This document shows, piece by piece, positions 1 through 11,569 of a DNA stretch of 64,000 nt. Within the stretch, counting starts at the first letter, position 1; the number at the start of each line of letters is the position of its first letter. Both the position numbers and the translations under genes were made by a program. The DNA is from Distichodus sexfasciatus. Lineage: Eukaryota; Chordata; Actinopteri; Characiformes; Distichodontidae. The DNA is taken from the NCBI GenBank assembly GCA_032718565.1, contig JAVGVS010000310.1, positions 62,001 through 126,000 of the forward strand, given 5' to 3'. A model generated the notes under the pieces. The model saw nothing but the letters and a program-made list of their open reading frames with translations. It made no database searches and was not told the origin of the DNA.

Positions 1-565
1 ACACACATAAAGGAACCCACAACCACAAGAACACACACACAAAGAAACACACACACATAATGGAACCTACAAGAACACACACACAGAAATACACACGCAC
101 ACAGGAACACACACACACAAAGGAACACACATACAAGAACACACACAAACACACACAAGAACACACACATACATACATAATGGAACCCACAAGAACACAT
201 ACAAATACCCGCACAGGAGCACACGCACACAGGAACACACTTACAAGAACACACACTTAATGGAACCCACAAGAACACAAACACAGGAACACACATGCGC
301 ACGGGAACACACACACAAAGGAACACACATACAAGAACCCTAACCCACAAGAACACACACAGGAACACACAGCTACACACACACAGGAACACACATAATT
401 GAACCCACACACACACACACACAAAGGAACCCACAAGAACACAGACCCACAAGAACACACACATACACACACACACAGAAACACGCACACACAAAGGAAC
501 ATACGCACTGACACAGGAATAGATACTTGAATACAGAAACACACATATACACAAAATGAACACAC
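1..565. repeat. AC-rich degenerate minisatellite
   Basis: Short phrases of the type GGAACACACAC and GGAACCCACAAGAACAC recur irregularly, with interspersed (AC)n runs. The array is cut by the left edge of the window. Open frames on both strands (60-260 plus, 257-727 minus) are Thr/His- or Cys/Val-rich by-products of the repeat and not genes. Confidence 0.95.
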
Positions 566-900
566 ACACCCTGCTAGAGAGATGAACAGCAGTAATGCGG
601 TAGAAATGAGGCAGAACGCTGAGTGCTGACTGCAGCTGCACAACATCAGCGTGAGACGGAGGGAAAAAAGGGGGCGAAAAAGATTCAAACCCAAAGACTG
701 CCAAAGAGCCCTTAATGCTACATACAAATGTGTCCTGGAAGGATTTTTTTTTTTTTACAATATTGTGGAGATAAAACATTTTCAACATTAACGTAAAGTA
801 TTTGCACTATATTTAATGACAGTTTTGAAACAAAAACATCAAAAGCAAACCCAAAAAATGTCCTCACTCGACAACTATCAACAACCGCTGCTAATTTATG
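566..900. other. No recognised feature
   Basis: Non-repetitive sequence apart from a T run near 746-757. I see no coding or RNA signal. Confidence 0.5.
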
Positions 901-960
901 GTGACTCATGCTTATTTCTGCTGACTCATGCTCACTCCTGCTGACTCATGTTCATTTCCG
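901..960. promoter_or_regulatory. Three AP-1/MARE-like sites at 20-bp spacing
   Basis: TGACTCA occurs at 902-908, 922-928 and 942-948, exactly 20 bp apart, inside three copies of a ~20-bp unit. The second and third copies read TGCTGACTCATG, which also fits a Maf recognition half-site. TGACTCA is the established AP-1 consensus. Whether it acts here is inference; a chance tandem triplication would look the same. Confidence 0.45.
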
Positions 961-1399
961 TTGCAATGCTAACGGCTTGTTTGATGCGGGAAATGAGGCA
1001 ATCCATGCAACGAAATTTCAAAATGGGCGTCCGACAAAAACAAGTGCCACCACTCTATTTGTGTGATTAATTTCTCAAAAAGACCTCGAATTGTAGGCAT
1101 GATTCTGCAGCAACAGGGAAATAATGTTTATCCAAATGTTTTAAATTTAGTGGTTGTAGCTCGCCCAGATGTTTAGCTAGGTTACATATCTGGTCGCCAA
1201 TCAAACATAGAGTTGCAACGGTAAGTGGAGTTTTGTTGGCAACTAAAAAATAGTCCCTTAATCATGTAGCAAAAATAGTCATTGGATAATGACTTTACAA
1301 TTTGGCAATTTCCTTAGACAAGATGTCTAAGGAAGATGTGCTAAACCATCCAGCCCTAATTTACTGTACAAGAAAAAAATGAGGAAGAATTTTTATACT
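961..1399. other. No recognised feature
   Basis: Unique AT-rich sequence without an open frame of note or a repeat I can name. Confidence 0.5.
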
Positions 1400-1690
1400 C
1401 ACTTACGTTCCAACTCATAAGACAATGCTCTTGACATCTGCCAAAACCCAGTGAAGGGACGCAGTGCTAGAGCCATTAACATACCATTAATTAGCTCCCA
1501 TCTTCCTTATGAAGATTAGCACAGCACTAAAGTCCCTCCAGAGGGACTGGCCTTCATCGGCGGGGCAGCAGGAGGTGAGGAGCAATCCGAGGAATAACGG
1601 CTTCTCCCGGGAATGACAGTCGGAATCGTCGTCCATTTTGCGATAACACTGTTGTGCCGCCAGGAAAAGTGGGGGAGTAATGGCCGAGTT
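1400..1690. other. Unique block, possible regulatory element
   Basis: A non-repetitive stretch directly ahead of a tandem array. It holds a homeodomain-type TAATTA core at 1488-1493 and a short inverted repeat (GTCCCT at 1532-1537, AGGGAC at 1542-1547). CpGs become visible after 1555. There is no long open frame. Its regulatory nature is inferred only from sequence texture. Confidence 0.25.
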
Positions 1691-1729
1691 ACGGCACAGT
1701 AATAAAGATGCTTAACGTTACGTTAGCTT

Positions 1730-2745
1730 CCAAAAGTTTACTGACAGCAGTAAATTTCGCTCCACTCAGCAGTCCAAATCACCAAATCTAGTTTTGAAAA
1801 AATTTTAAACATTTTTCTGGGTTCAATGTGAAAGTTTCAGGAAAGCTATGACCGTTATGCTAATTTTGGCCAGCGTGTTAACAGTGATGCTACATTCTAA
1901 AGATGATAGAAATTAGCATTAGTTAGTAAATGGAATTTCCTGATCACCCAACCGCCAAATCAAGCCTGAAAAATAATTATTTACGAATATTATAAGATTA
2001 AAGTGAAAGTTGAGTTTCAGGGAAATTACAACAAGCTAATTAGCTGTAATGCTAATTTCCGGTAATGTGTCAACAGTGATGTTACATCCTAAAGATGGTG
2101 GAAATTAGCTAGTGACAGAAAACATTCTAAATTGCCAAACTTAGTCCAAAAGAAATTATGTTTCCCACTATTTCATGATTCAATGCAAAAGCTGAGTTCC
2201 AGGAAATCGCAAAGAGCTAACTAGCGCATTACCAGTGATGCTACCTCATAAAGTTGGTGGAAAATTAGGATTAGCTAGTGACAGGAATCATTCAAGGTGA
2301 CCAAACTTTGCCTGAAAGAAATTTTGTTTCCTAATATTTCAGTGAAATATTTTGTGATAGTTTCAGAGAAATGACAAGCTAACTAGCTGTATTGTTAACA
2401 TCCACTAACTCATTAACAGTAAAGTTACCTCATAAAGTTGGCCGAAACTAGCTAGCGAGAGGAATCCATTCTAGATCAACAAAGGCAGCCTGAAAGTAAC
2501 AACACTCCTGAATATTTCAGGATTCAAAGTGAATGTTGCATTCCAGGAAGATTACAACAAGCTAACTAGAATGTAATGCTAATTTCTACTAGCACATTAC
2601 CAGTGACATTACCTCATAAAGTTGCTGTTAATTAGCATAAGTTAGTGACAGGAATCCATTCTAGCTGCACAAACATAGGCTCAAAGAAATTATCTTTTGT
2701 AATACTTCAGGATTCAAAACGAAAGATGAGTTCTGGGCACTAATC
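1730..2745. repeat. Decayed tandem array, ~165-190-bp unit
   Basis: About five to six diverged copies. The phrase TTAGCTAGTGACAGGAATCC recurs near 1921, 2108, 2273, 2451 and 2640. A second phrase, TTTCAGGATTCAAAGTGAA, and a third, ACCTCATAAAGTTGG, recur in the same order in each unit. I do not recognise the unit as a named satellite. Confidence 0.8.
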
Positions 2746-3130
2746 TTCGCATCACTGTGCCACCCTGCCAAGTAATCTGTGTGATACTTGGGAATATATA
2801 AAAAACTACGGTGGGTAAAACTCACGCATAACACTAGGTAAAGGGTGCTCCATGTAATGAAAGCTAACTTGGCATGTGTAAAAACGTCATCATGCCGCAT
2901 GGAACAAAGACGTATTTACTTGTGTGAACAGCTTTTCTCATTCACATTTATGTTACGAGTTTTTGTTTTGTTTGGTTGATAAAGTCCTTAGTACCATGCA
3001 AGAATGTTTGCCATGTTTGATGCCCCATGCACAGGTTAATAAAAGAGACTTCAGACGTGCTATGTTAATAGTGCACTAGTTTGGACTAGTAAAATGAGAG
3101 CACATCCTTAAAGTGCTAAATAATGTGAAT
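2746..3130. other. No recognised feature
   Basis: Unique AT-rich sequence between the array and a SINE copy. Confidence 0.5.
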
Positions 3131-3335
3131 ATTTGTCATTGTGAACACACCACAGCACAGCACACAGTGCACAACAACAAAATGTGATTTCTGCTCTTGT
3201 AGCAGTGGGCTGCTTTTTTTGGCAGCACCTGGGGTCCAAGACTCGAATAAGCAACCTTCCAATCACATGGGCAATTCTTTAACTCTTATGATACCAACTG
3301 CCTCATATTACGACAATTTACTATTCAACAATTGA
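3131..3335 (-). mobile_element. tRNA-derived SINE, diverged copy (family A)
   Basis: Starts with the family tail, read here as TTGTCATTGTGAACACACC followed by CACAGCACAGCACACAGTGC, and ends with the remains of the tRNA-like head (CCAATCACATGGGCAATTC, then GATACCAACTGCC). The polymerase III head is at the right, so the element is read on the minus strand. Other copies lie at 41.5-42.0, 47.6-48.0, 50.6, 52.0, 55.1-55.5 and 61.4 kb. Confidence 0.75.
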
Positions 3336-3600
3336 GCATGCCTTTTTCTGCTATGTTGTCCAATAATTGCATATATTGGAGCATTTTATACTCTTCATAT
3401 AAATTGGGCTTAAAAATCAGTACACCAACAAATAAGGCAATGAGAGAGGATACAGTATGGCTTGTTTTGAAAGATATTTAATATTTTATTCCACTTAAAA
3501 TGAGACATATATAAAGGTCTGTTTCTCCCATTTAAAGCCATGTGTCGCTCTATTAGAAATAATAAGCCTCAGTGTGATACCGGAGCACTTTTAAAAGTTT
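3336..3600. other. No recognised feature
   Basis: AT-rich unique sequence with nothing I can name. Confidence 0.5.
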
Positions 3601-4030
3601 TTTAAATCAATTGTTAAATTGGGATAAGCAAATCAAACCCTCAACAGCTCGCCCCGATTTCCCTCCTTCTCTTCTTCCCTCCCTCCTTCCTTCCCTCCCT
3701 CCCTTCACCTCGTCTCCAATAAGATCATCAATTACCTTCTCCGGTTTAAATAACCAGCCATGTTTACACAATCCCTTCTTCTGCTTTTTTTTCCTTCTCC
3801 GGCATATTCGTCCAACTCCCACAGCTCATTAAAAGTGCTTCCACTTATTTGCTGTGTGCTAAGGTCCTTAAATCTGCCACAACGTACGAAAGGGAAAAAA
3901 ACAGGCCAATTCAGCCTCTCTCCCCATGGCCTTAATAGAAGGCCGATGCTGCCTCCTCGTTAATTATATCGACGTAGAAGAACCATTCCGCCTCTTCTTC
4001 ACCCCGTAAAGAGCTCGCAAGAAGTCCGAG
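3601..4030. other. Unique block containing a polypyrimidine tract
   Basis: A CT-rich run (3655-3712, CCTCC and CTTCC units) is set in complex sequence with AATTACC and TTAATTATATCGACG stretches. Overlapping open frames on both strands are by-products of the pyrimidine run. Possible regulatory DNA, on texture alone. Confidence 0.25.
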
Positions 4031-4239
4031 ACTCCTAAGCCCAAAACACATACGCACACACACTCGCTTACTTCACTATGTAGTACAAGCTAGAAATATA
4101 GAAATACACCATAGGTAGCAATAAAAGGGGTCCAAGCACAGAAACGCAAAAGAGAGGCAACGCAGTGAATATAATTTTTATTTACAATATTATGATTATT
4201 GAAACCTGTGTTCATATTTTCACAAATAATAAGGCTATT

Positions 4240-4545
4240 TCAGTTATTTATTTCATTTCATTCATTATCCGAACCATTTAATCCCAAACGGGACCAGAAC
4301 CTATCCCAGGAACTACAGGCGCAAGGCGGGGAGCAACCCTGGGCAGGCGATTACACACTGCAGGGCACGCACACTCTCACTCACACCTTACAGGCCAATG
4401 TAGAGTCGCCAATTAACTACAGTGCACGTCTTTGGAAACCAGAGCACCTGGAGGAAACCCACCCAAACACAGGGAGACCATGCAAACTCCACACAGAAAG
4501 ACCCTATGGCTGACCCAGGGATCTACCCAGGACCGTCTTAACGTG
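4240..4545 (+). mobile_element. Dispersed fish repeat with CATGCAAACTCCACACAG core (family C)
   Basis: Begins TTTCATTCATTATCCGAACC and runs through AGAGTCGCCAATTAAC, GTCTTTGGAAACC and CCATGCAAACTCCACACAG to a tRNA-like end, GGGATCTACCCAGGACC. This order of phrases is typical of a repeat dispersed through fish genomes; I do not assign its superfamily. The same family occurs at 42481-42712 and, truncated, at 61311-61425. Confidence 0.8.
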
Positions 4546-5145
4546 ACACAGAAACGGAAAAGGCGAGGTAAAGCAGCAAACATAATTTTAATGATGACAA
4601 CCGGGATACTATTACTTTTACAATAGAACTTCTCATTATATATAAATTTCTATGTATTAGAAATTAAAATGACTTACATTTACTCTACTTTTGACAACAA
4701 TCCATCAACATAATGTTAACTATAGCTTAAACTGTCTTTCATCATCATATTTTAAAAATCACTTTTCCTTATGGGCACCAGGTTTTGACCAGTAATTCAA
4801 GATGAAATTGCACAAAATCTGAATTTGGCTTTAGCCATATGCACAGAGAAAGAAAGTTTGAAAAAAAGAAAAGAAGAAAGTGGTGAAATAAAGGAAGAGA
4901 GGCTCTAAGTGCCAACGCGCTGTAATTATCCATGAACTGGAGCCCCGTGGTGGCGAGAACCAAAATGAGCAGCAATTACTAAACACACTGCCGAGAAAAT
5001 ATAATGCCAGACGGGGCCCAAACCAGCAGCAGCAGCAGCGCGGCCCCGTAAACACTTGTGAACTCATTTATGCAATAAAAATGATGTAAAAGACAGAAAG
5101 GATCTCTGGGCATATCTTTTGTAACGATCTTTCATTCTTAGGAAA

Positions 5146-5148
<3 letters not shown>
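4546..5148. other. No recognised gene; short CAG run
   Basis: Unique sequence with a small (CAG)n run near 5026-5040. Open frames of 60-80 codons on the minus strand have no recognisable domain. Confidence 0.5.

Positions 5149-5206
<58 letters not shown>
5149..5206. repeat. (TA)29 microsatellite
   Basis: A perfect TA dinucleotide run of 58 bp. Confidence 0.98.
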
Positions 5207-5209
<3 letters not shown>

Positions 5210-5321
5210 TGTATATATTCACAGCAATGAAGTTTGAGCAGAGACAGAGAGTAGGGAGCCGTTTCCGCAGTTCGATGGTTTGTTGTTACTAGTGAACATG
5301 GTACTGTCCCAAAAGTGCTGC

Positions 5322-5480
5322 TAGGGTGTAAATCACAACTTTAATCAGGTTGCGATATATCAATTCAAAGGAGAATGATATCATGATACAATTTCCATCT
5401 GATGTGCTGATTTAACACAATCGCTTCCATTTCTACCAAATTACACGGAATTACCTGTCACCTACATCATCACACTTCCG
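5322..5480 (+). mobile_element. hAT-like left-end remnant
   Basis: Begins TAGGGTGTAAATCACAAC and continues with ATATATCAATTC and GATATCATGATAC phrases. This resembles the left ends of the short elements at 20166 and about 23556. No right end is visible. Confidence 0.45.
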
Positions 5481-5584
5481 ATTCCCCGATTAAACTCAAA
5501 AACTTTCCTAAAAAAATAATAGAACAGAACAGAAAACTCATTACACTACAGTGGTCACGTTTTCTGAACACTTCACATATTTAC

Positions 5585-5770
5585 TAGTGGTGTGAACCTA
5601 CACTGGTCTCATGATTCAATTTAGTTATGATTATCATGTCAACATTGATTTGATATATGTTGGATGCATTACATACACTGATTTGGTCTGCCATCAAGAT
5701 CACAGAATCGCCCAGAATCCATTATGTGATTAAATTCAACACTCGTAATATACACCACATCCACAGAATA
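5585..5770 (+). mobile_element. Second hAT-like left-end remnant
   Basis: Begins TAGTGGTGTGAACCTACAC, then GGTCTCATGATTCAATT and further ATGATTATCATG-type phrases, a pattern I associate with fish hAT-like repeats. No matching right terminus is seen before the pentanucleotide microsatellite. Confidence 0.4.
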
Positions 5771-5811
5771 TGCAAGTTAAACTGAGAATACTTCTGCTTT
5801 CTCTTTATCAC

Positions 5812-5950
5812 TTTACTCTCTCTTCTCTTCTCTTCTCTTCTCTTCTCTTCTCTTCTCTTCTCTTCTCTTCGCTCTTCTCTGTTCTTTCTTTCTGCCTTCT
5901 CCCTCTTTTCTCTCCCTTTCTCTCTCTATCCATACCATTCTTTCTTTCAA
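5812..5950. repeat. (CTCTT)n microsatellite and CT-rich flank
   Basis: Perfect TCTTC pentamers to about 5870, then a degenerate pyrimidine-rich tail. Confidence 0.97.
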
Positions 5951-6065
5951 AATTTCTGTTTCATTTTTTACAAAACCCTTTTGAAGTTTTGAAATGATTA
6001 CTTACATAATAATATTTCTGAACTGTTTTTAAGCTAAAATTCTATACAAAAGAAATCAAAATAAC

Positions 6066-6095
6066 CCACACATACACACACACACACACACACAC
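6066..6095. repeat. (CA)n microsatellite
   Basis: A CA run directly abutting the left end of the next element. Confidence 0.97.
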
Positions 6096-7075
6096 TAGAG
6101 TTGGGCACAAGACCATCTAAACCAAGATTGAGACCAGACCAAGACCAAAGTGTGTTGAGACCGAGACAAGACCAAGACTCTGAAGGGCCGAGACCAAGAC
6201 CAAACCAATGCACGTTTTACACCACATGACAAATAAGTGGAACATGCAAAGCCTAAGTAACATCAAATATGTTTATTTAATATTTCTCTCTTACGTATCT
6301 ATAATGAGGAAATCACTGGAAGCAGTTATCCAAATTGATCACATCATATGTTAAACTCAACAAACCACAATGAACACTCCTCAAGACCGAACTCACTGTT
6401 TTATTGGCTTGCTGAGTTTTTATTATGCAGAGACATTCTAGGGCTTAGCGCTGTGAAGAAAAATAAGGTTAGTGCCAGGTGGAAACACTCCTTAATCCAT
6501 TTGGTATCTATCTGGATACAGAATACAATTATTTGATAACAAATCATATTTTTTTATTTTTGATTGCTCTCTAACATTATAAAATTCTGATCAATGGATA
6601 TGAAGAAATGCTAAAGTTTTGGATTTAAAAGTCCAGATTTGGACTCATTTTGGCCTATAAAATTAGCTGCTTTTGGCTACATTTTTGCGCATAATGGCAC
6701 TAACTCGAGTGTTTACATAGCGAATAATGTAATTAATGCCTTTTTACACAATTACTTCAGTTTTTATGGACGGAATTACTCAGAAATAATTTAACGTACA
6801 GAGGAATGAATATAATGTCTGTTAAGTTCAAAGTTTTGTGATTCTGATGGTATCTGTGTGGGGTTTCTGTAAGTTAAAGGGATTCTGAGTTATTAAAACA
6901 CTTATTAATAAACAACGCACAATGCCTTCCTCGCTCTCAAAGAGTTTTAATAGTAATATTCTCAGAGTTGTGGTCTCGGCTGTTCTCAAAATAAAATCCC
7001 AAGTCCTTTTTGTCCGAGTCCAAGTACAAATACAGCCGACAAGACCAAGACTTTTAAAAACTAACCCCAACACTA
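6096..7075. mobile_element. Candidate non-autonomous DNA transposon, ~980 bp
   Basis: The left terminus reads TAGAGTTGGG; the reverse complement of the right terminus reads TAGTGTTGGG. Both ends carry subterminal GACCAAGAC/GAGACCAAG repeats (6110-6215 and 7000-7052). The interior is AT-rich and has no transposase frame. Candidate 8-bp flanks match poorly (ACACACAC against ACACGATT), and the left one lies in the CA run. A hAT-type MITE is the best guess. Confidence 0.5.
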
Positions 7076-7079
7076 ACAC

Positions 7080-7590
7080 GATTTCCTCAGACCTTCTTTT
7101 AAAATAACCTCTCATCGTCCAAATATAAGGATAAAAATGATGCTGCACAGGTATTAATATTTTTTTATCAGCTTAAAGTCTTGCTCAATCTGGACATTGG
7201 GAACTTCAACTAACCTATGTAGAAGCGTGAAAATATTCAGAGCGTAATCCTGGTTTCTGGGCTGATCAGTTTGTCCTTTAAGAATAATTCAGGGTGTAGT
7301 TTCAGGCTCTGGCTGTAATAAGTGATGTAGCCTCGTCAGCATAACAGACTCGATCATGTCAGTTTTAACATTTCCTTTATAAAATGACGAGCTGGGCGAG
7401 AGTAAAAATGTCAGCTGAGCTTTATGGATCAGACTTATATTCCACATCTCCCTGCTCGGTCCGTAACTCTGCAGCAGTTAAGCAGAAACGTATTCACGCT
7501 CACGGCGAGGTCCAACGGGAACCAAAGTTCAAAATTCTGATGCAGTAAGACAAAAGATGTGATGGTAGAAATCTGATTTATTATATGTAT
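7080..7590. other. No recognised feature
   Basis: Unique sequence. The stretch 7440-7540 has several CpGs but nothing nameable. Confidence 0.45.
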
Positions 7591-7695
7591 GATGATGAAG
7601 AGCAAAGTGGAGGAGAGAGAAAAAGATGAGAGAGAGAAAAAGAGAGGGAGAGCGAGAGAGAGAAACATGGCAGAGAGATAACAATGAGAAGTTGA

Positions 7696-7743
<48 letters not shown>

Positions 7744-8556
7744 GAAAGAAAGAATCATTTAGAGAGGGCAACAGAGGGAAAAAAACAAAATAAGAGTGAG
7801 AGAAAGGCAAGAGAGAGAAAAAGAGAGAGGGGGAAAAGATGAGTGAGAAAGGAAAAGAGAGAAAGAGAGAATGAGAGAGAAAAGAGGGGTACTAAAGGAC
7901 GGAGATAGAGAGGAAAAAGGGAGATGGAAAGACAGAGAGATGATTTTTCAGAGAGAGAGAGAGAGAGAGAGAAAGAGGTGAAAAGTTGACAGAGAGGTAA
8001 GAAAGAAAGAGAGCAAGAATGAATGAAAGAAATAATCATTTAGAGAGGGTGTCAGAGGAAAAAGGAAAGATAGGTAGAGAGAAGAAAAGATGACAGAGAA
8101 AGAATGAGAGTGAGAGGAAGGCGATAGAGAGGGAAAAGATTGAGTGAGAGAGGGGAAAAGATGAGTTAGAAAGGAAAAGAGAGAGAGACAATGAGAGACA
8201 AAAGAGATGGGTAGCAAAAGAGGGAGACCAAGAGAAGGAGAGAAAGAGGGAGGCGAAAAGATGACAGAGAGGTGAGAAAGAATGAGACATATACAGAGCC
8301 AAAGAAGAAAAGGGGTTGTAAAGATAAAAAGGAGGAAATGATGACAGAGAAAGAAAGAGAGAGAAGAAAAGATAAGAGAGAAAGAAAGAGAGCGAGAGAG
8401 GGGGAGAGATGAGAAGGACAGAGAGAGAGACAAAAAAGAGAGTAATGGACGAGAGAGAAGAAAATACAAGAGAGACAGACAATTTAGAGAGAGAGATAGA
8501 GAGAGAGAGAAATTAAAGGGAGACAGAGGCAGAATAGGAGAAAGAAGGGAAAATAC
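7591..8556. repeat. Kilobase-scale GA-rich polypurine tract
   Basis: The plus strand is overwhelmingly A and G for about 950 bp: irregular GAGA, GAAA and GGGA units, a clean (GAAA)n run at about 7694-7743 and a (GA)n run near 7950-7972. The long minus-strand frames (Ser/Leu/Phe-rich) come from this tract and are not genes. Confidence 0.95.
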
Positions 8557-8584
8557 ATGAAGGAAAAGATGATTTTCATACTCC

Positions 8585-8700
8585 TAGAACTGTCAGGTAC
8601 CAGTGTCCTCTCTCTTTTTCTCTTTCTCTGTCTATCTCTGCACCTCTTTCCCTCTCCGTCACCTCTCTCGTCAAACTTTCTTGCCAAATCCCAGCTCCAG
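8585..8700. repeat. CT-rich polypyrimidine tract
   Basis: Pyrimidine-rich sequence of opposite polarity to the purine tract that ends about 30 bp earlier, so the two could pair in single strands. Confidence 0.85.
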
Positions 8701-8859
8701 CATCCTGCACCAATGGCTGTGGCCGGACGAGAGTGCCATGACGACCGGTGGTGAGTGGGGATGCGGGATGCGGGATGCTGACGTGCACTGGTGCTGGAGG
8801 TGGACAGCTGCCTGCTCAATTATTTAACAACTCCACGCACTGCATGTGTTATTATTATT

Positions 8860-8915
8860 CCTTCTCTCTCCCTCTCTCTCTCTTTCTCTGTCTCTCACTA
8901 TCTCTCTCCCTGTAA
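8860..8915. repeat. CT-rich simple repeat
   Basis: CTCTCTCTCTTTCTCTGTCTC-type units. Confidence 0.92.
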
Positions 8916-9016
8916 CCATGAGTTACAGCTGTTCACTCCATCCCGGCTAGACACACCCACCAAAAACTAGCGCCAACGGCAACAACCGCGCGGGGCGCAA
9001 CACTGCAGACCGCCGT

Positions 9017-9345
<329 letters not shown>

Positions 9346-9411
9346 CTTGTCTGACCAAGGTGAACTAATGATGTTCCCCATCGCTTCAAACGGCTTCCTG
9401 CTAATGGCAAC

Positions 9412-9515
9412 AGTGTGTGTGTGTGTAGACTGTAGGGGGTTGGCTGTAAGGGGTGTCAGAACAAGCTGAGAGTGAGAGACTGTGACTGTGTGTAAAAGTG
9501 TGTGTGTGTGTGTGT
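9412..9515. repeat. GT-rich stretch
   Basis: Two (TG)n runs (about 9412-9427 and 9498-9515) with short unique sequence between them. Confidence 0.85.
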
Positions 9516-9800
9516 TCATATATTTATCGCACTTTGGGGACCTACATCTCGCACTTTGTCCCCTAAAATCACTTTTATCTGTTCTTTTGGGCTTTGTGGG
9601 GACATTTGAGAGGTCCCCATGAGGAAAAATGACTTTATAGAAAATGTGCTTGTTTTATTTGAGAAACTAAAAGAGGTAAAAGATGTGCTTTTGGTTACTG
9701 AGGTTAAAGTTAGGGTTAGGATTAGGTGTAGGTGTAAAATTACATACATATAGTCATTGTGGGGTCTGTGGAAAGACAATAATACAAAGACTGAATGTGT
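9516..9800. mobile_element. GTCCCCA-type dispersed fish element beside (GT)n
   Basis: Carries CTTTGGGGACCTA, GAGGTCCCCATGAGGAAAA, a TTAGGGTTAGGATTAGG stretch and ATTGTGGGGTCTGTGG, flanked on both sides by TG microsatellites. That arrangement is characteristic of a common teleost repeat. The TTAGGG-like part belongs to this element and is not an interstitial telomere. Confidence 0.7.
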
Positions 9801-10110
9801 GTGTGTGTGTATGTGTGTAAGAGGGAGAGAGAAAAAGATTAGTCAGAAAAAAGACAGACAGAAAGAAAAAGTGAGAAGACCGAGGGAAAAAGATAGACAG
9901 ATGAAGGAATATAGAGTGAGAGAGAAAAACATGAGAGACAGGCAGACAAAAAAGGAAAAAAGAGAAAGAGAGAAGAGAGAGGAGGAAAGAACAAGGGATG
10001 GAGAGAGAAAAAGATGAGAAAGAAAGAGGGACAGAGGAAAAAAGATGAGAGAGAGAAGGAAAATGAAGAGAGAAGTGAAAAGAAAGAGAAAAGAGAGAGA
10101 ATATTATAAG
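9797..10110. repeat. (TG)n followed by GA-rich polypurine tract
   Basis: A TG run to about 9818, then about 290 bp of irregular AG-rich sequence (GAGAGA, GAAAAAGA, AGACAGACAG). Confidence 0.93.
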
Positions 10111-10229
10111 GGGAGTTGAGAATCAAAGGTGTCAGAAAAAGCTGAATGTGTATGTGTGAGAGAGAGTGTGTGAGTGTGTATGCGTGTAAGCTTTGTCCGA
10201 CAGACATGCACACACTCACATTCTGTCAG

Positions 10230-10640
10230 CACAATTTTGCTAATATGCAAGCAAATCTACGGGAATGGCAGAGAGCAGAGGTCACTGCTATAAACGGCAG
10301 CTTTTTTTTCCCCTCCGTACACACATTTCCCCTCCCTCTCTCCGATGTTAATAACTTGTCCACCTCTGTGTCCGATTTCCCCCCCCTCAAATTTATATTT
10401 CTGCACAATAATTATTCCAGCGCCCCAGGTACTTAATACCTCCCTCTCTAATTGCTAATTGAAGCGCTGATGATTTATTAGCAGCGTGTGATTACTTTTG
10501 CCGTGGAGGCTAATGCAGGCACAATGGAAATCGCGTTCAACGCCGCGTGAGTGACTGCACTGCCGTCGGCTATACGCTCAGCGACGTTTACACTGGAGTT
10601 GCTATGAACACCTACCTTGGTACCAAACGGAGCAGTGCAG
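10230..10640. other. Unique block, possible regulatory element
   Basis: Complex sequence after about 1.5 kb of simple repeats. It includes CTAATTGCTAATTGAAGCGC followed by TGATGATTTATTAGCAGCG around 10448-10486, a homeodomain/POU-like arrangement, and CpGs from 10500 on. No open frame beyond 96 codons. Confidence 0.3.
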
Positions 10641-10654
10641 TCTGCACTTCCTAC

Positions 10655-11470
10655 TAACAAGCTCAGGGGAACGCTAGTTCACAACAAAGTTCTGGTTTGA
10701 TCCTGACCACAGTCGTCAGCTGCAAAACTCAAGACTTTCCTTACAGTTGTCGTCAGAACTTTTGAAGATGAAACTCTAGAGTGTCTAGAGGGTCTAGAGA
10801 ACTCTGGAGCTACTAATGAGCTTTAGGGAACATTAGTTCACGACAGAGTTCGGTTTGATCCTGTCTGCAGTTGTCGGCTGCTAAACTCCAGACTTTCCTA
10901 AAAAGTGTTGTTAGAACATTTGAAGATGAAACTTCAAACTGTTTAATGGCTTTTGATTGTCTTCAACCTACATTGGTTCATGATAAAGTTCCTGTTTGAT
11001 CCTGACTGAAGACAACAACTGTGAAACTCCAGAATTTTGTCAGAACATGGTCAACACAACAGGTCAAACTCCAGAGTTTGGATTGCAGGTCTAATAACAA
11101 GCATAAGGGAATGTGAGTTCATGACAAAATTCCTGTTTGATCCTGACTGCAGTCGTCTGCTGCTAAACTCCAGACGTTCCTGAAAGGTGTCATCCAAACA
11201 TTTGAAGGAGAAATTCCAGAGTTTTGTGGCTTTTGATTATAAGTCTGGACCTATTACCAAGGATAAGGTAACAATAGTTCACAACAAAGTTTCTGTTTGA
11301 TCCTGACTGCAGACATCAACTGCGTAACTCCAGACTTTCCTGAGAAGTGTGGACAGAACATTTGAAAGTGAAACTTTGGAGTTTAAAGGCTTTGGATTAT
11401 AAGTTTGAACCTTCTAAAAAGTTTAAGGGAACGTTAGTTCATGGAAAAAAAATTCAGGTTTGATCTGGCT
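10655..11470. repeat. Decayed tandem array, ~155-160-bp unit
   Basis: Six diverged units. The phrase GGGAACGCTAGTTCACAACA or a variant recurs near 10665, 10823, 10966, 11105, 11265 and 11424. Each is followed by TTTGATCCTGACTGCAG, then AACTCCAGACTTTCCTG and AGAACATTTGAAGATGAAAC. One unit is shortened to about 130 bp. Not a satellite I can name. Confidence 0.85.
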
Positions 11471-11569
11471 GCCCGAGGACACATGAGTAAACACTTGGAA
11501 TTTGCACAATGGTACCCCAGCAGGTCCTTTCACTGTTGTGCAATTTGAAACAGCAATCATTCGATCACA

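Noticed and set aside
1..727. Cys/Val-rich frame on the minus strand and Thr/His-rich frame on the plus strand
   Set aside because: Both are translations of the AC-rich minisatellite.
7435..8482. Several Ser/Leu/Phe-rich minus-strand frames of 93-173 codons
   Set aside because: They translate the polypurine tract's complement and have no protein-like composition.
9705..9735. Possible interstitial telomere repeat
   Set aside because: Only two or three TTAGGG-like units, inside the GTCCCCA-type fish element that normally carries them.
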